A stretch of 64,000 bases of DNA from Mesorhizobium xinjiangense (GTDB lineage Bacteria > Pseudomonadota > Alphaproteobacteria > Rhizobiales > Rhizobiaceae): contig NZ_WOAC01000005.1 in assembly GCF_009749525.1 (NCBI RefSeq), positions 1-64,000 on the forward strand, written 5' to 3'. The stretch's first letter is position 1; every line of letters starts with the position of its first letter. The notes beneath the pieces were generated by a model, which had not been told where the DNA came from, searched no databases, and saw only the letters and a program-made list of their open reading frames with translations. Position numbers and translations under genes: made by a program. This document shows positions 16,530 through 26,182 of this stretch, piece after piece.

Positions 16530-17573
16530 CTAGCTTGAAGCCCGCGCTTCTCGAAACGAGATAAGGCGCCTGGTGCTTTCGTCCCACAGCACGAGTTTGA
16601 CGCATCTTAGGCTCTGGAGAAAGGTTATGCGGCCCAAGTCGCGCAGATCGGGATGATCCCGCAGCACCTCCGGCAGGCGATAAAACGGCACCTTGGATGA
16701 CAGGTGATGGACATGATGGATGCCGATGTTTCCGGTGATCCAGCGCAGAGGAAAGGGAAGGTCGTAGTGCGAACTGCCGTGCAGTGCGGCGTGCTGAAAG
16801 TTCCAATCGTCGCCTTCGGACCAGTGCGTTTCTTCAAACTGATGCTGCACGTAGAAAAGCCAGACGCCCGCGGTGGCCGCCATCAAGGTGATTGGCACTT
16901 GCACCATGAGAAAGGGTGCGACCCCCATAAGCCATATCAGGATCGCCATCGGAAGGGCGACTCCAAGGCTGGTGGCGATCGTCGACATCCAAGGCTGTAT
17001 TCCGGCACGCATGAGGCCGAACGGCAGTCGAAACTGGCAGATGAACAGCCAGGCCGGGCCGAGACCGAACATGACCAGGGGATGGCGATAGAGCCGATAG
17101 CGCGCGCGACCCCACCTGGACAATGCACGATACTCGCTGACCGTAAGCGTTGTGACATCGCCGATCCCCCGCTTGTCGAGATTGCCTGCCGTTGCATGAT
17201 GTACGGCATGGGTGCGGCGCCAGTAATCGTAGGGCGTGAGAGTGAAGACGCCGATGACGCGGCCTATCCAATCGTTGATGCCGCGCCGCGCGAACAAAGT
17301 GCCATGACCACAGTCGTGCTGCAGGATGAAAAGGCGAACCAAGAAGCCGGCCGCAGGGATCGTCAGCAGGAGCCCCCACCAGTGGCCGTGCACAACGGCT
17401 ATCGCGGTCAATGCCCACAACGCGACAAAAGGTAGTGCTGTAACGGCTATTTCGATGGTGCTGCGGGTCGGACTGGGTTCTTTGTACTGTGCAAGAACGG
17501 TGGTCCAGCAGCGCCCTTTCCTTTCAATGGCGGCCCTTTCAATGGGGGCGCCGGCGGCAACATTGTTTTTCAC
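16530..17573 (-). CDS. Membrane fatty-acid desaturase (acyl-lipid omega-6 type)
   Basis: A 347-residue di-iron desaturase that should introduce a double bond into membrane acyl chains. All three histidine boxes are present: HDCGHG near residue 91, HAVHH near 127 and HHVHH near 292, the last in the pattern of delta-12/omega-6 enzymes. Pairs of hydrophobic helices lie before the first box and between the second and third. I chose GTG 17573, which has GGAGA five bases upstream; a TTG at 17621 would add 16 residues. It is on the same strand as the cold-shock gene further right, and membrane desaturation and CspA are both often cold-linked. That link is inference here. Confidence 0.85.
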   Translation of the reverse strand: MKNNVAAGAPIERAAIERKGRCWTTVLAQYKEPSPTRSTIEIAVTALPFVALWALTAIAVVHGHWWGLLLTIPAAGFLVRLFILQHDCGHGTLFARRGINDWIGRVIGVFTLTPYDYWRRTHAVHHATAGNLDKRGIGDVTTLTVSEYRALSRWGRARYRLYRHPLVMFGLGPAWLFICQFRLPFGLMRAGIQPWMSTIATSLGVALPMAILIWLMGVAPFLMVQVPITLMAATAGVWLFYVQHQFEETHWSEGDDWNFQHAALHGSSHYDLPFPLRWITGNIGIHHVHHLSSKVPFYRLPEVLRDHPDLRDLGRITFLQSLRCVKLVLWDESTRRLISFREARASS

Positions 17574-17640
17574 AAGGTCTCCAACGTTGTGCGTGCGCCC
17601 TGGCAGGACGCGTGTTGGCAATCAGGCACACATCCGGTGC

Positions 17641-17874
17641 TCAGGCTGCAGAGCGGGAAGCGAACCTCTTCGCTTTCTTTGCAATACGGTGCTTGACTGC
17701 CGCGGGTGCAGGCTGCCGCGCCTCCATTTGCAGACGCGCCTGCCTCAACCTCCGAGTCTTGCCTTCGCGGTCATCGGCTTCCGCCTGGATGATCGCGCGC
17801 GCCGTACTGTCGGTCAGTTCCGCTTTGCTCTGCGACTTCGTTGGCATGGGCCGAAACAGATTGTCCTTGGTCAT
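17641..17874 (-). CDS. Small basic protein, function unknown
   Basis: A 77-residue protein, very rich in arginine, lysine and alanine, beginning MTKDNLFRPMPTKSQ and ending in a KKAKRFASRSAA tail. The middle (ARAIIQAEADDREGKTRRL) is strongly helical. No named domain was recognised, but similar small proteins occur in Rhizobiales. The start ATG 17874 follows GGAAGGAG. It lies downstream of cspA on the same strand, with tandem hairpins in between. It could be a nucleic-acid-binding or stress protein; this is a guess. Confidence 0.6.
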   Translation of the reverse strand: MTKDNLFRPMPTKSQSKAELTDSTARAIIQAEADDREGKTRRLRQARLQMEARQPAPAAVKHRIAKKAKRFASRSAA

Positions 17875-17993
17875 GTCATTGATCTCCTTCCGATCGGGCT
17901 GAAAGCAAAAGGCCGGGCAGAAGCCCGACCTTTCCTCTCGTCCCGACGATCCGTGCCGGTACATCCGCGGTCACGGCTCTATAGCATTTTGCA

Positions 17994-18074
17994 GTCAGGT
18001 GGACTCACCTGACGTCCGCATAAATGCGGAAAACAAAAAGATAGAACGTCCTTTGTGCGTCCGAATGGACGCAC
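17994..18074 (-). terminator. Three tandem hairpins downstream of cspA
   Basis: Perfect stems at 18055-18074 (GTGCGTCC/GGACGCAC), 18015-18030 (TCCGCA/TGCGGA) and 17994-18013 (GTCAGGTG/CACCTGAC). In the direction of cspA a CTTTTTGTTTTCC run follows the first stem after about 15 bases. They probably terminate or stabilise the cspA transcript. Confidence 0.55.
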
Positions 18075-18093
18075 GGCGCTCTAAGACGAATGC

Positions 18094-18303
18094 TTACGCA
18101 GCCTGCAGATTTTCTGCGGCGCTCTTGCCCGAGCGGCTGTCCTTGACAACGTCGAAGCTCAGCTTCTGGCCTTCGACGATGGTGCGCATACCGGCGCGCT
18201 CGACGGCCGAGATATGGACGAATACGTCCGCGGCGCCGTCATCGGGCTGAATGAAGCCGAAGCCTTTGGTGGCATTGAAGAATTTCACGGTTCCGATGCT
18301 CAT
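18094..18303 (-). CDS. cspA: Cold-shock protein, CspA family
   Basis: A 69-residue single cold-shock domain with both RNA-binding motifs, KGFGFI (RNP1) and VFVHIS (RNP2), and the typical opening [17 protein letters not shown]. It binds single-stranded RNA and DNA and acts as an RNA chaperone in the cytoplasm. The start ATG 18303 has AAGGAAC upstream. A roughly 400-base gene-free stretch upstream leaves room for the long 5' leader that often regulates such genes. Tandem hairpins follow the stop. Confidence 0.92.
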   Translation of the reverse strand: MSIGTVKFFNATKGFGFIQPDDGAADVFVHISAVERAGMRTIVEGQKLSFDVVKDSRSGKSAAENLQAA

Positions 18304-18710
18304 GACGAGTTCCTTTCAATCGGTCACGATGTGCAGTGCTCGCCACGCCGAATGCGTGACAATGCGTTTGAGTCGATTTTGATAGGGAAGATCGTTATGA
18401 GCGCGGCTTTCCGCGAAATTACAAAGTCCGGCAACAAGATCGATGCTGCCTATATAGGTGCTGCCGATGTTCAAAACAAGGCCTCGTAAAAGGCTTCCGC
18501 TCAGGAGCATTTAGCGCCAGCGTCGCCTGAGGTGGAGTTTTTCAAGGCAATTTCATTGATTCGGGCGTCGATTCACAGTCAAGGGAGGGAGTTCCCGCTC
18601 GGCGCGCGAGCATAGGTGACACCCTGCGTGGCAGGAAATTGTATGTCCGTCATTGTATTTCCAGCCTCATCTTCGTATTCATGCTCCAGCAAACAGATGA
18701 TGGAGTCAGC
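18304..18710. other. Gene-free stretch upstream of cspA
   Basis: About 400 bases between cspA (minus) and a small plus-strand gene. No supported coding frame is present. It should contain the cspA promoter and probably a structured 5' leader; no specific element could be assigned by eye. Confidence 0.4.
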
Positions 18711-18887
18711 ATGGCGCGAGCGCCGAACTACAATCACGAACGCAAGGAACGCGACCGCATCAAGGCAGCGAAGAAAGCAGAGAAGCTGGCAGCCAAGGTG
18801 GCCGCAAGAGAGCGCGCAGTCTCCACGGGCCAGAGCGACGCGGAAGGCACACACCAGGACGGTGAGGTTACCCCTCGAACTCGATAG
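18711..18887 (+). CDS. Lysine/alanine-rich microprotein
   Basis: A 58-residue, highly charged protein opening MARAPNYNHERKERDR followed by a helical KAAKKAEKLAAK region and an acidic/polar tail. The ATG at 18711 has GGAG five bases upstream, better than any upstream start. Similar small proteins are common in Rhizobiales, without known function. A palindromic repeat follows ten bases after its stop. Confidence 0.55.
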   Translation: MARAPNYNHERKERDRIKAAKKAEKLAAKVAARERAVSTGQSDAEGTHQDGEVTPRTR

Positions 18888-18896
18888 GCTATAGAA

Positions 18897-18940
18897 CATG
18901 TCCCGCTCAAACGGTGACGTTTGAAGCAAAGATATGTGCG
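18897..18940. repeat. Dispersed palindromic repeat, copy 1
   Basis: CATGTCCCGCTCAAACG-GTGA-CGTTTGAAGCAAAGATATG can fold with a 7-bp core stem (18907-18913/18918-18924). Close relatives occur at 43066-43107 and, inverted, at 43131-43166. Such short intergenic palindromes are typical of REP-like elements. Confidence 0.65.
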
Positions 18941-19061
18941 CCGGCGCCCACGGCGAAAAGGTGGGTTCTGGATCACACGGGCGGCGCGGGGCAGCCGCAT
19001 GGTCGGTCCTGCCGGATCGCCGCACCGCCGAGAATAGCCGCCGATCCCCATCGATCATGAC

Positions 19062-20618
19062 CTATTGAACAAGGTAGGTCTCGATCATGCCGATGCCCCG
19101 TAGCTCCAGCGCGCAGCGTGGCTCGAGCGCCCATGGAGTACGGCAGGCGCGCCTGGTCGCCTCGGAAATCTGCATGCGATCGGCGACACCCTGTGATTCG
19201 AGACGGCTCGCTATGTTTACGGTCTCTCCCCACACGTCGTAGACGAAACGATGCCGGCCGATCAGCCCGGCGACGACCGGGCCCGAGTGGATGCCGATGC
19301 GGATCCGGAATGGGTGGGCGTCGGGGGGCATGTTCCGCAATGCGGCCAGCATCGATCTGCCGAGTGCCACGATCCTGTCGGCGTGGTCCGCGGCGTGCTC
19401 CGGGACGCCGCAGGCGGCCATATAGGCGTCTCCGATCGTCTTGATCTTCTCCACGCGATGCTCCTGTGTGAGCAGATCGAACTTGCTGAACATGCTGTCC
19501 AGGCGCCTGATCAGATCGGATGGCGGCAGCCTCGCCGCGATGGGCGAGAAGCCGACGATGTCGGCAAACAGGATGGAAACCTCTTCGAAGCGGTCGGCGA
19601 TAATCTTCTCACCACGCTGCAACCGGGCAACGATCTGGCCGGGCAGGATCGCATAAAGAAGCGAATCGGCGCGCTGTTTCTCCGCTTCGATCTGCTGGAG
19701 GTAGCGGTGCTCGCGGTCGAGCCAGCGCTTCTTTTCGAGGGTGGAGTTGATGCGGGCGCGCAGCAGTATCGGGTTGAACGGCTTCGTCAGATAGTCGTCG
19801 GCTCCCGCCTCGATGCAGCGGGCCACCGCAGCGACTTCGCTCAGCCCCGATATCATGATCACCGGAATGTGCCGCCAGCGCTTGTCCGTCTTCAGCCGCG
19901 AGAGGATCTCGATGCCGTTCATGTCCGGCATCAATATATCCAGCAGGATGAGTTCGAATTCGTCGTCCTCCAGCCGCGCGAGCGCAGACAGGCCGGAATC
20001 CGCTGACACGACCCGATGGCCTTCACGCCGCAACCGGCGGGAGAGAAGATCACGATTGCTGGCGACGTCGTCGACGACGAGAATCCTGCCGGCCTGTTCG
20101 AATGCTGCCTGGTGCTCGGCCTTGAACAGGAGCCGTTCGAGTTGCGCCGCGTCGATCTCGTTTTGATCCGCCGGCTGAAGCGTCTCGATCGCTTCCCCGC
20201 GCGAGAGACCAGCGATCGCGTCGACATGCTTCACAAGCTCGGCCGCCGCCGCGAGCATCACGCCGAGATCCTCTTTCAGAGCGTGCTGGTCGCCTGCTTC
20301 TTCAAGGATCATCTCCGAATAGCCGATGATGGCATTCAGCGGTGTGCGCAGATCGTGGCGCAGTCTCGCCTCCGTTTCGGCTTCCTCTCCCTCCGGTCGT
20401 TCGGCGTTGCCGTGGACCTGGCGATCGACAAGGCTGTTCAGTTGCCTTGCAGCAACACCGATCCTCTCGAGGTCGGTCTGCATATCGGCCAGACCGAGAT
20501 CGCGCGCCTGCTCGAGCAGCAGTTCCTGGAAGCCGAGGATCGCCCGCGCAGGACCGGCCAGCCGCTGTGCCACATGGGCGGCGATGGCGTTGCGTTGGAA
20601 TTCGTTCCCGGCACTCAT
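19062..20618 (-). CDS. Class III adenylate/guanylate cyclase with phospho-acceptor and receiver domains
   Basis: A 518-residue cytoplasmic protein. Residues 80-150 form a DHp-like domain with a histidine in [19 protein letters not shown] but with no ATPase domain after it. A receiver follows (ILVVDD near 178, acceptor in ILLDILMPDMNG near 225, TKPFNP near 275). The C-terminal third is a class III cyclase with a metal-binding aspartate in ILFADIVGFSP and a conserved DVWGETVN-IASR block. It should make cyclic nucleotide under phosphorelay control. It is the last gene of a four-gene minus-strand operon, three bases after the single-domain receiver gene. The lone DHp domain may accept phosphate from the hybrid kinase; this is inference. 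Confidence 0.85.
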   Translation of the reverse strand: MSAGNEFQRNAIAAHVAQRLAGPARAILGFQELLLEQARDLGLADMQTDLERIGVAARQLNSLVDRQVHGNAERPEGEEAETEARLRHDLRTPLNAIIGYSEMILEEAGDQHALKEDLGVMLAAAAELVKHVDAIAGLSRGEAIETLQPADQNEIDAAQLERLLFKAEHQAAFEQAGRILVVDDVASNRDLLSRRLRREGHRVVSADSGLSALARLEDDEFELILLDILMPDMNGIEILSRLKTDKRWRHIPVIMISGLSEVAAVARCIEAGADDYLTKPFNPILLRARINSTLEKKRWLDREHRYLQQIEAEKQRADSLLYAILPGQIVARLQRGEKIIADRFEEVSILFADIVGFSPIAARLPPSDLIRRLDSMFSKFDLLTQEHRVEKIKTIGDAYMAACGVPEHAADHADRIVALGRSMLAALRNMPPDAHPFRIRIGIHSGPVVAGLIGRHRFVYDVWGETVNIASRLESQGVADRMQISEATRRACRTPWALEPRCALELRGIGMIETYLVQ

Positions 20619-20621
20619 CTT

Positions 20622-20993
20622 TCAGCGAGCTGTGGCGAGCAACTGCTCGATTTTCCGGACGAGCCGCGACAGGTCGACCGGCTTGCTGTCATAATCGTCG
20701 CAGCCGGCCTCCAGCGCCATGTCCCGATCGCCGGCCATTGCATGCGCGGTGAGCGCGATGACGGGAATGCTGGACGTGGCCAGATCGGCCTTGATCCGCC
20801 GGGTCGCCTCCCAGCCGTCCATCACCGGCAGGCTCATGTCCATGAGGATCAGGTCCGGCTTCTCCGAAACGGCAAGCTCGACGCCGGCCTTTCCATTGTC
20901 GGCGATCAGCACTTCGAAGCCGCTGCGGGACAATCGCCGCGAAAGCATGTCGCGGTTCATCTCATTGTCTTCAACCAGAAGGATTTTCGTCAT
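20622..20993 (-). CDS. Single-domain response regulator (CheY/DivK-like)
   Basis: A 123-residue stand-alone receiver: acidic pair in VEDNEMNRDML, phospho-acceptor in LILMDMSLPVMDGWEATR near residue 53, conserved threonine/alanine in IALTAHAMAGD and lysine in SKPVD near 105. The sequence pattern is close to DivK-type proteins. It has no output domain, so it should act through protein contact or as a relay. ATG 20993 follows GGAGACCGGG. It lies between the hybrid kinase and cyclase genes, which suggests that it shuttles phosphate between them. Confidence 0.85.
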   Translation of the reverse strand: MTKILLVEDNEMNRDMLSRRLSRSGFEVLIADNGKAGVELAVSEKPDLILMDMSLPVMDGWEATRRIKADLATSSIPVIALTAHAMAGDRDMALEAGCDDYDSKPVDLSRLVRKIEQLLATAR

Positions 20994-21009
20994 TCCCGGT
21001 CTCCTCCGG

Positions 21010-23778
21010 CTATGCGCTTCTGCTGTCGGCGCCGGTCGCACCGCCAGATTCATGTGATGCCAGCTGACGCTCGAGGGCTTCGCCCAGTTGGGACCTGCTG
21101 TTTGCACCTTTGGTTACGACAGCAACAGCTCGGTCGTGCAGCCACCGCAACTCCTTTGCCGAAAGGTCCTTCGCAGTTACCACGACGACCGGAATGTCTT
21201 GCAGCTCCGGAATCTTCTGCATCTCGCTGAGCGTCTGGAAGCCGTCCATTTCCGGCATCAGGAGATCGAGCAGAACCAGGCGCGGCAGAAGCTGCTTCAT
21301 CAGTTCCAGACCGCGGGCGCCGTCAGCCGCCTCATGGACCGTCCATTTCTTCTTCACCAGGATGCGGCGGAGAAACTCGCGGGAGGCCTTGTCATCGTCG
21401 ACAATCAGCACGTCGCGGTTGCCGCCTCCGCAAGCCTCGATCGTCCGGATCAGCTTGTCGGTGTCGATCGGCTTGGTCAGATATTCGACCGCGCCGAGAG
21501 ACAGGCCGAGCTCGCGATCCGCCAGGATTGTCGCCAGGACCACGGGAATAGTGCACAGTTCGGGGTCGCTTTTCAGCGCGCGCAGCACTGACCAGCCGTC
21601 CTGATGCGGCATGATGATGTCGAGAATGATCGCGGCCGGCCGATGTGTACGGGCGGCAGCTATTCCTTCCGCTCCGCTTGCGGCCTCCAGGGAGGCAAGT
21701 CCCGCCTCCGCCAGGGCTTTCGCGATGATGCTGCGGGCTGCCGGCTCATCGTCGATGATGAGGACCATACGATCCGGCCGCGTGATCGGCGGTGGCTCGA
21801 CCGTCGGCGGCTTTTCGACCTCCTGCCTGCATACCGCAGGGACTTCCATCGTGAACAGTGAGCCATTTCCGGCTGCGCTTTCGACGGTGACGACGCCGCC
21901 TATCATGCGGCAGAAGCTGCGAGTGATGCTCAAGCCCAGTCCCGTGCCGCCGTAGGTCCGGGTCGTGGAAGCGTCGGCCTGTGTGAAGGCATTGAAAAGC
22001 CGATCCTGCTGATCCTGGGTCATACCGATCCCGGTGTCGGCGACCTTGAACACCAGCCAATCGTCGTCCGCCCTTCTTTCGCGCCGCACCGCAAGGCTCA
22101 CCTGGCCGTCTTCAGTGAACTTGGCCGCATTGCTGAGCAGATTGAAGAGGTTCTGGCGCAGCTTGGTCTGGTCGGAATGCATCGTCCCCAGATCGTCCTG
22201 AAGGTCCTGTACGAACTCGTTCCGGTTCTTCGCCATCAGCGGTGCGACGGTGGCCGAAACGTCGCCGAGCAGCTCGGCGACATCGAAGGTTTCGAGAAAG
22301 ATCTCCATCTTGTTCGCCTCGATCTTCGAGAGATCGAGTATGTCGTTGATGAGCGAAAGGAGATGTCGTCCGGCGGACGCTATCTTTTCGAGGTCCGAGA
22401 CGAGCTCTTCTTGCTTTTGCTCGCGCGCCTCCTCGGTCAGCATTTCGCTGTAGCCGATGATCGCATTAAGCGGCGTGCGCAGCTCGTGGCTCATCGAGGC
22501 GAGAAAGCGGCTCTTGGCCTCGCTCGCCGCTTCGGCATCACTCTTGGCCCGCTCGAGCTCGACCTGCCTCTGCTTGAGTTCGGTGATATCGGTATAGACG
22601 GCGACTGTCCCGCCGTCGGGGGTCTTGTGCTTGGTGATGCGGACCCACCTGTCGCCGAACCGCTTCTCGTCGACAAGGCCCGCGGGGTCCCTGTGCAGGC
22701 GCAGGCGTTCCTCGATCCATTCTTCCGGCGACTTGCCGTCGAGGTCGACCCGCCCCCTCGCCACATCCTGCTTCAGGATCTCGTGGAAGGTCTTGCCGCG
22801 CAGCGTGTCTGGCTTGTGGCTGGGGAAGATCTCGCAAAACTTGCTGTTGGCGATCAGAACCCTGTCGTCCGGATCATAAAGGACGAAGCCGTCGGATATC
22901 GCCTCGAGCGCCGCGGCAATCGTACGTCTCTGCCGCTCTGCCTCATCTTCGAGCCTTTTCCTTTCAAGCATGCTCTGTTTGAACAGCGAGAGCGTTCTTG
23001 CCATCGCTCCGAATTCGTCGCCGCCTTCCTGGGGAATTTCGACATCGTAGCGTCCTTCGGTCAGTTCCCCGATCACGCGGTTCACGCGCCGCAGCGGACC
23101 GACGATCGAGCGCAGAACGAGAATCGTGAGAAGCGAGCCGATCAGAACCACGCCGGCCACCAGGACGGCGGAGGCGGTGGCCGTCTTCTGCGTCTCCGCG
23201 ACCACCTCGTTGCGGGCAGCCTCCGCTTCGGTATTGACCTGCTCGACGAGCCTGTTGAGGTCCGCATCGACATTGGCGCTGTGTGTGCGTGCCCTTGCCA
23301 GCAAGGCGTTGCCGACGATGCGATTGTCCTGCGTGTAGCTGTCGGTCGCCTGCAGCGCCATCTCGACATAGGCGTCGATTTCGGTTCTGATTTCCTCGAC
23401 CGCTTCGGGCGAATGCTTCGCAAGGTGCTCCAGTTGCACCTCCAGGCGTTCGCGGGCCTGCTCGGCATTGCGCTGTGAATTCATCAGCAGGCTAACGGAG
23501 AGATCGGTGAGCCAGTATCTCAGATCGCCGAAGGCGACATGGGCCACGGTCGCCGATGCGGCGCGATCGAACAGCTCCCTGGTTTCGTCCATACGCTCGG
23601 CACTGCGATAAAGCGCCTGGGTAAGAAATACGGAGGACAGGACCAGGCTGATCAGGCCCGCCGCGGTCAGCGCGGCTACGCGTGCGGCGATCGGCAGATT
23701 GGCAAGACGGTCCACGATCCCCCTGGTCGGCGCCGAAACGGTTTCGAGGAGTCGCTGCTGCCGGTCGAACGTGCTCAT
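21010..23778 (-). CDS. Hybrid sensor histidine kinase with HAMP, PAS and two receivers
   Basis: A 922-residue membrane kinase. Two transmembrane segments (about 30-55 and 200-222) bracket a helical periplasmic sensor. A HAMP linker (to about 275) and a PAS domain ([17 protein letters not shown], to about 400) precede the DHp histidine in [20 protein letters not shown] and an ATPase domain ([23 protein letters not shown]). Two receivers follow (acceptors in [11 protein letters not shown] and [11 protein letters not shown]). The ATG at 23778 overlaps the heme-protein stop by four bases (ATGA), so translation is coupled. The design points to a phosphorelay whose outputs are the receiver and cyclase genes downstream. 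Confidence 0.88.
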   Translation of the reverse strand: MSTFDRQQRLLETVSAPTRGIVDRLANLPIAARVAALTAAGLISLVLSSVFLTQALYRSAERMDETRELFDRAASATVAHVAFGDLRYWLTDLSVSLLMNSQRNAEQARERLEVQLEHLAKHSPEAVEEIRTEIDAYVEMALQATDSYTQDNRIVGNALLARARTHSANVDADLNRLVEQVNTEAEAARNEVVAETQKTATASAVLVAGVVLIGSLLTILVLRSIVGPLRRVNRVIGELTEGRYDVEIPQEGGDEFGAMARTLSLFKQSMLERKRLEDEAERQRRTIAAALEAISDGFVLYDPDDRVLIANSKFCEIFPSHKPDTLRGKTFHEILKQDVARGRVDLDGKSPEEWIEERLRLHRDPAGLVDEKRFGDRWVRITKHKTPDGGTVAVYTDITELKQRQVELERAKSDAEAASEAKSRFLASMSHELRTPLNAIIGYSEMLTEEAREQKQEELVSDLEKIASAGRHLLSLINDILDLSKIEANKMEIFLETFDVAELLGDVSATVAPLMAKNRNEFVQDLQDDLGTMHSDQTKLRQNLFNLLSNAAKFTEDGQVSLAVRRERRADDDWLVFKVADTGIGMTQDQQDRLFNAFTQADASTTRTYGGTGLGLSITRSFCRMIGGVVTVESAAGNGSLFTMEVPAVCRQEVEKPPTVEPPPITRPDRMVLIIDDEPAARSIIAKALAEAGLASLEAASGAEGIAAARTHRPAAIILDIIMPHQDGWSVLRALKSDPELCTIPVVLATILADRELGLSLGAVEYLTKPIDTDKLIRTIEACGGGNRDVLIVDDDKASREFLRRILVKKKWTVHEAADGARGLELMKQLLPRLVLLDLLMPEMDGFQTLSEMQKIPELQDIPVVVVTAKDLSAKELRWLHDRAVAVVTKGANSRSQLGEALERQLASHESGGATGADSRSA

Positions 23779-24530
23779 TTGAACAAGACGATGCTGATCG
23801 CGCCGCCAATATCGCCGGCTTTGCCTCCCTCTTTCGGATATCCGGTGACGTCGATTTCGCCCTTCGGCGTGCCGTGGCAGGAAAGGCAGGACTCGGTGTA
23901 ATATTCCGGAAGCAGCATCCGGAACGCAGGGCGGTCGTTTACCTCCGTCTCTTCGGTATAGGCGTCTCCCTTCGGCCTCTGAGTATCCGAGAAAACCTCC
24001 TCGATAACTCGCGTCTCCCACGCATCGGGAAGTGACTTTCGGTTGCGCACTAGGTTCTCCGGCGCGGTCACGCGGACCAGCGCCTCGTTCCCGACCTTGG
24101 CGGCGAATTTCTCGTTCATCAGGCGCGCAAAGACAGCTGGGACAAAGCCCTTAAACCCGATGCCGGGGCGATTTATGTCTTCCTGCTGTTCGTCGATGAC
24201 CTCTCGCATGGCCTCGATCTGCGCCTGGACCAGCTTGCGGTCGCGCTGCGTCAGATCACCGGACATCAATTCCTGGCCGGTACGCTCGGCATAGAGGACG
24301 ATCGCCTCTGCCGTGAAACGCTCACCGTCGAGATGCTTCTCGCCAATGGCGGGATCATTGATCAGCGACTGATAATTCGAAAGCACACTTCGGGCAGATC
24401 TGAGCAAGTCCGCAAGCCGCGTTCCAGTCGCTATGTCGGCCGGCTCTTCAGCCACGGAAGGCAAGAAGAACATGCAACCGATAAGAATTGCAAGAATGCA
24501 ATTTCGCGCAAACGCTGTAATGTTTTCCAT
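23775..24530 (-). CDS. DUF3365 (Tll0287-like) c-type heme sensor protein
   Basis: A 251-residue exported protein with an N-terminal signal or anchor segment ([16 protein letters not shown]). The DUF3365 body includes [19 protein letters not shown] and [13 protein letters not shown] single heme-attachment motif CLSCHG lies near residue 220. Proteins of this family bind heme and can sense redox state or small gases. The gene opens the operon: its stop overlaps the hybrid kinase start, so the two probably form one sensor unit at the periplasmic face. ATG 24530 follows GGGAAGAAAG. Ligand and redox behaviour are not visible from sequence. Confidence 0.8.
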   Translation of the reverse strand: MENITAFARNCILAILIGCMFFLPSVAEEPADIATGTRLADLLRSARSVLSNYQSLINDPAIGEKHLDGERFTAEAIVLYAERTGQELMSGDLTQRDRKLVQAQIEAMREVIDEQQEDINRPGIGFKGFVPAVFARLMNEKFAAKVGNEALVRVTAPENLVRNRKSLPDAWETRVIEEVFSDTQRPKGDAYTEETEVNDRPAFRMLLPEYYTESCLSCHGTPKGEIDVTGYPKEGGKAGDIGGAISIVLFK

Positions 24531-24662
24531 CTTTCTTCCCTCTGCGAGGAAAGCGCAAGGCAGAAACATACCACAGGAAGAAAAACGGAAGGAGTCGTCT
24601 TTGCGATGTATGTTGGCCGCGCCTTGTTTTCGCTCCCCGCCTTGGCCGCATGCGGATGGGGC

Positions 24663-24752
24663 GACACCTGGATCCGAGGCAATGTCTGTCGAGGCACCGG
24701 TATCCTCAATAACGAGCTTTATGCCGGTGTGCTGGTCTGGAAGCGGCAGCGC
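24663..24752 (+). pseudogene. Fragment of a large serine recombinase
   Basis: About 30 codons read DTWIRGNVCRGTGILNN followed by ELYAGVLVWKRQR, matching the conserved recombinase-domain stretch (RGTGILNNELYIGR-L-VWNRQ) of large serine recombinases. Catalytic and DNA-binding parts are absent. It is a scar of an old integrated element between two complete operons. Confidence 0.6.
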
Positions 24753-24798
24753 CTCATCGGAGAAGCCTGCCAGGACATTGATGTGTGCTGTGAAATCA

Positions 24799-26046
24799 TC
24801 ACCGCGCGCCGCTGAGCCTCAGAAGAGCGGCCAGCATCAGGTTTGCGCCTCGCTCGATGTCACCCCAATCCGACCACTCCTCCGGCGAATGGCTGACGCC
24901 GTCCCGGCTTGGAACGAAGACAAGTGCGGCGGGACACAGCGTCTGCATCGTCTGTGCATCATGTCCGGCGCCCGATGGCATTGAGATCGCCCCGAGCCCC
25001 AGCGCCTTGGCCTCCTCGTGCAGCATGGCTGCAAGTGTCGAGTCCAGCTTCACCGGGGCGATGCGGCTTTGCTCGACAATATGGGATTTCAGGTTGCACG
25101 CCCTTGCCGCAACCTCGATCTGGTCGCGCAGTGCCGCCTCCACCGCATCCATGGTCGCGCCATCGGTGTCGCGCAGATTGATTACGAACTCGGCCTGTCC
25201 GGGTACGGTGTGAATGAAATTGGGTCGCAGATCGACCTTGCCGATGGTGACGCGGGTGTTTTCTCCGCCATGTTGCGCGATGATCTCGGGAATAGCCGCG
25301 CCAACCGTCGCAAGGCCAGCGAAGGCATCGGCGCGCAGATTCATCGGCGTGGTGCCGGAGTGATTGGCCTTTCCGATAAAATCCACGCGCAGATTGCGCA
25401 CGCCGGCGACAGAATGGACAATGCCGGCCGATCGGCGACGGCTTTCCAGTGCCGGGCCCTGCTCGATGTGAAGTTCGAGGAAGGCGTGGAAATCCTCGGG
25501 CTTTCGTCGCGCCTTCAGCGCATTGAGCGCGTCGAGCCCTTGCGCCGCCATGGCGGCGGTCAGCGTCACTCCGTCTGCGTCCTGCGCAGTGACGAGCCAT
25601 TCCGGTGTGACCACGCCTGCTATCGACTGGGAACCGAGCATGCCGCCGAAACGGCCCTCCTCCTCGGCGGTGGCGACAACCTCGATCGCAATGGCAGGTG
25701 TCAGGCCCGCAGCCCGGATCGCGCGCACGCATTCGAGCCCGACGCAGACGCCGAGCGCCCCGTCGAAAGCGCCACCTTCCGGTACGGTATCAAGATGCGA
25801 TCCGATCATCACGCACGGGCCGTTGGCCGGTCCGAAACGGCCGAACAGATTGGCGACACCATCGCGGGTCACCATGAGCCCATCCGCCCGCATCTGGTCC
25901 TCGAACCATGCACGCACCGCCATGTCGGCGTCCGAATAGCCGATGCGGTTGAATCCACCGGATTGCGGATTGAACCCGAACCGGTTCACGCCTGCGAGCA
26001 CCTGTCGGAGGCGGTCGAGGTCTATTGCAAGTCTTGGTTGGCCCAT
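24799..26046 (-). CDS. M20-family amidohydrolase, N-carbamoyl-L-amino-acid hydrolase type
   Basis: A 415-residue cytoplasmic metallo-amidase that cleaves N-carbamoyl or related amide groups from amino acids or ureido compounds. Metal-binding blocks are in order: SHLDTVPEGGAFDG near 83, EEEGRFGG near 120, LHIEQGPALE near 190 and GHDAQTM near 370. The dimerisation-domain block GKANHSGTTPM lies near 220. ATG 26046 was chosen because AAGGTGGG precedes it; an upstream TTG is less likely. It is divergent from a peptide-type ABC operon across a region with two inverted repeats, so imported N-acylated or carbamoyl compounds may be its substrate. Confidence 0.82.
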   Translation of the reverse strand: MGQPRLAIDLDRLRQVLAGVNRFGFNPQSGGFNRIGYSDADMAVRAWFEDQMRADGLMVTRDGVANLFGRFGPANGPCVMIGSHLDTVPEGGAFDGALGVCVGLECVRAIRAAGLTPAIAIEVVATAEEEGRFGGMLGSQSIAGVVTPEWLVTAQDADGVTLTAAMAAQGLDALNALKARRKPEDFHAFLELHIEQGPALESRRRSAGIVHSVAGVRNLRVDFIGKANHSGTTPMNLRADAFAGLATVGAAIPEIIAQHGGENTRVTIGKVDLRPNFIHTVPGQAEFVINLRDTDGATMDAVEAALRDQIEVAARACNLKSHIVEQSRIAPVKLDSTLAAMLHEEAKALGLGAISMPSGAGHDAQTMQTLCPAALVFVPSRDGVSHSPEEWSDWGDIERGANLMLAALLRLSGAR

Positions 26047-26106
26047 CGATACCCACCTTTCCAAAGGTCTGTCGCCTGCCCCGGCTCACCTCGTTGAACG
26101 ACAGGC

Positions 26107-26140
26107 GTATTTATTATGATAAATACTTGCACCGATGCAA
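26107..26140. promoter_or_regulatory. Two inverted repeats in the divergent promoter region
   Basis: GTATTTAT-TATG-ATAAATAC (26107-26126) is directly followed by TTGCA-CCGA-TGCAA (26127-26140). Both are perfect and lie between the amidohydrolase and ABC operons. The GntR/FCD regulator encoded at the end of the ABC operon is the natural candidate to bind one of them. Confidence 0.55.
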
Positions 26141-26182
26141 ATTATGCGAATTAATTAGCCCAATCAAAATAGGATGGCCGTC

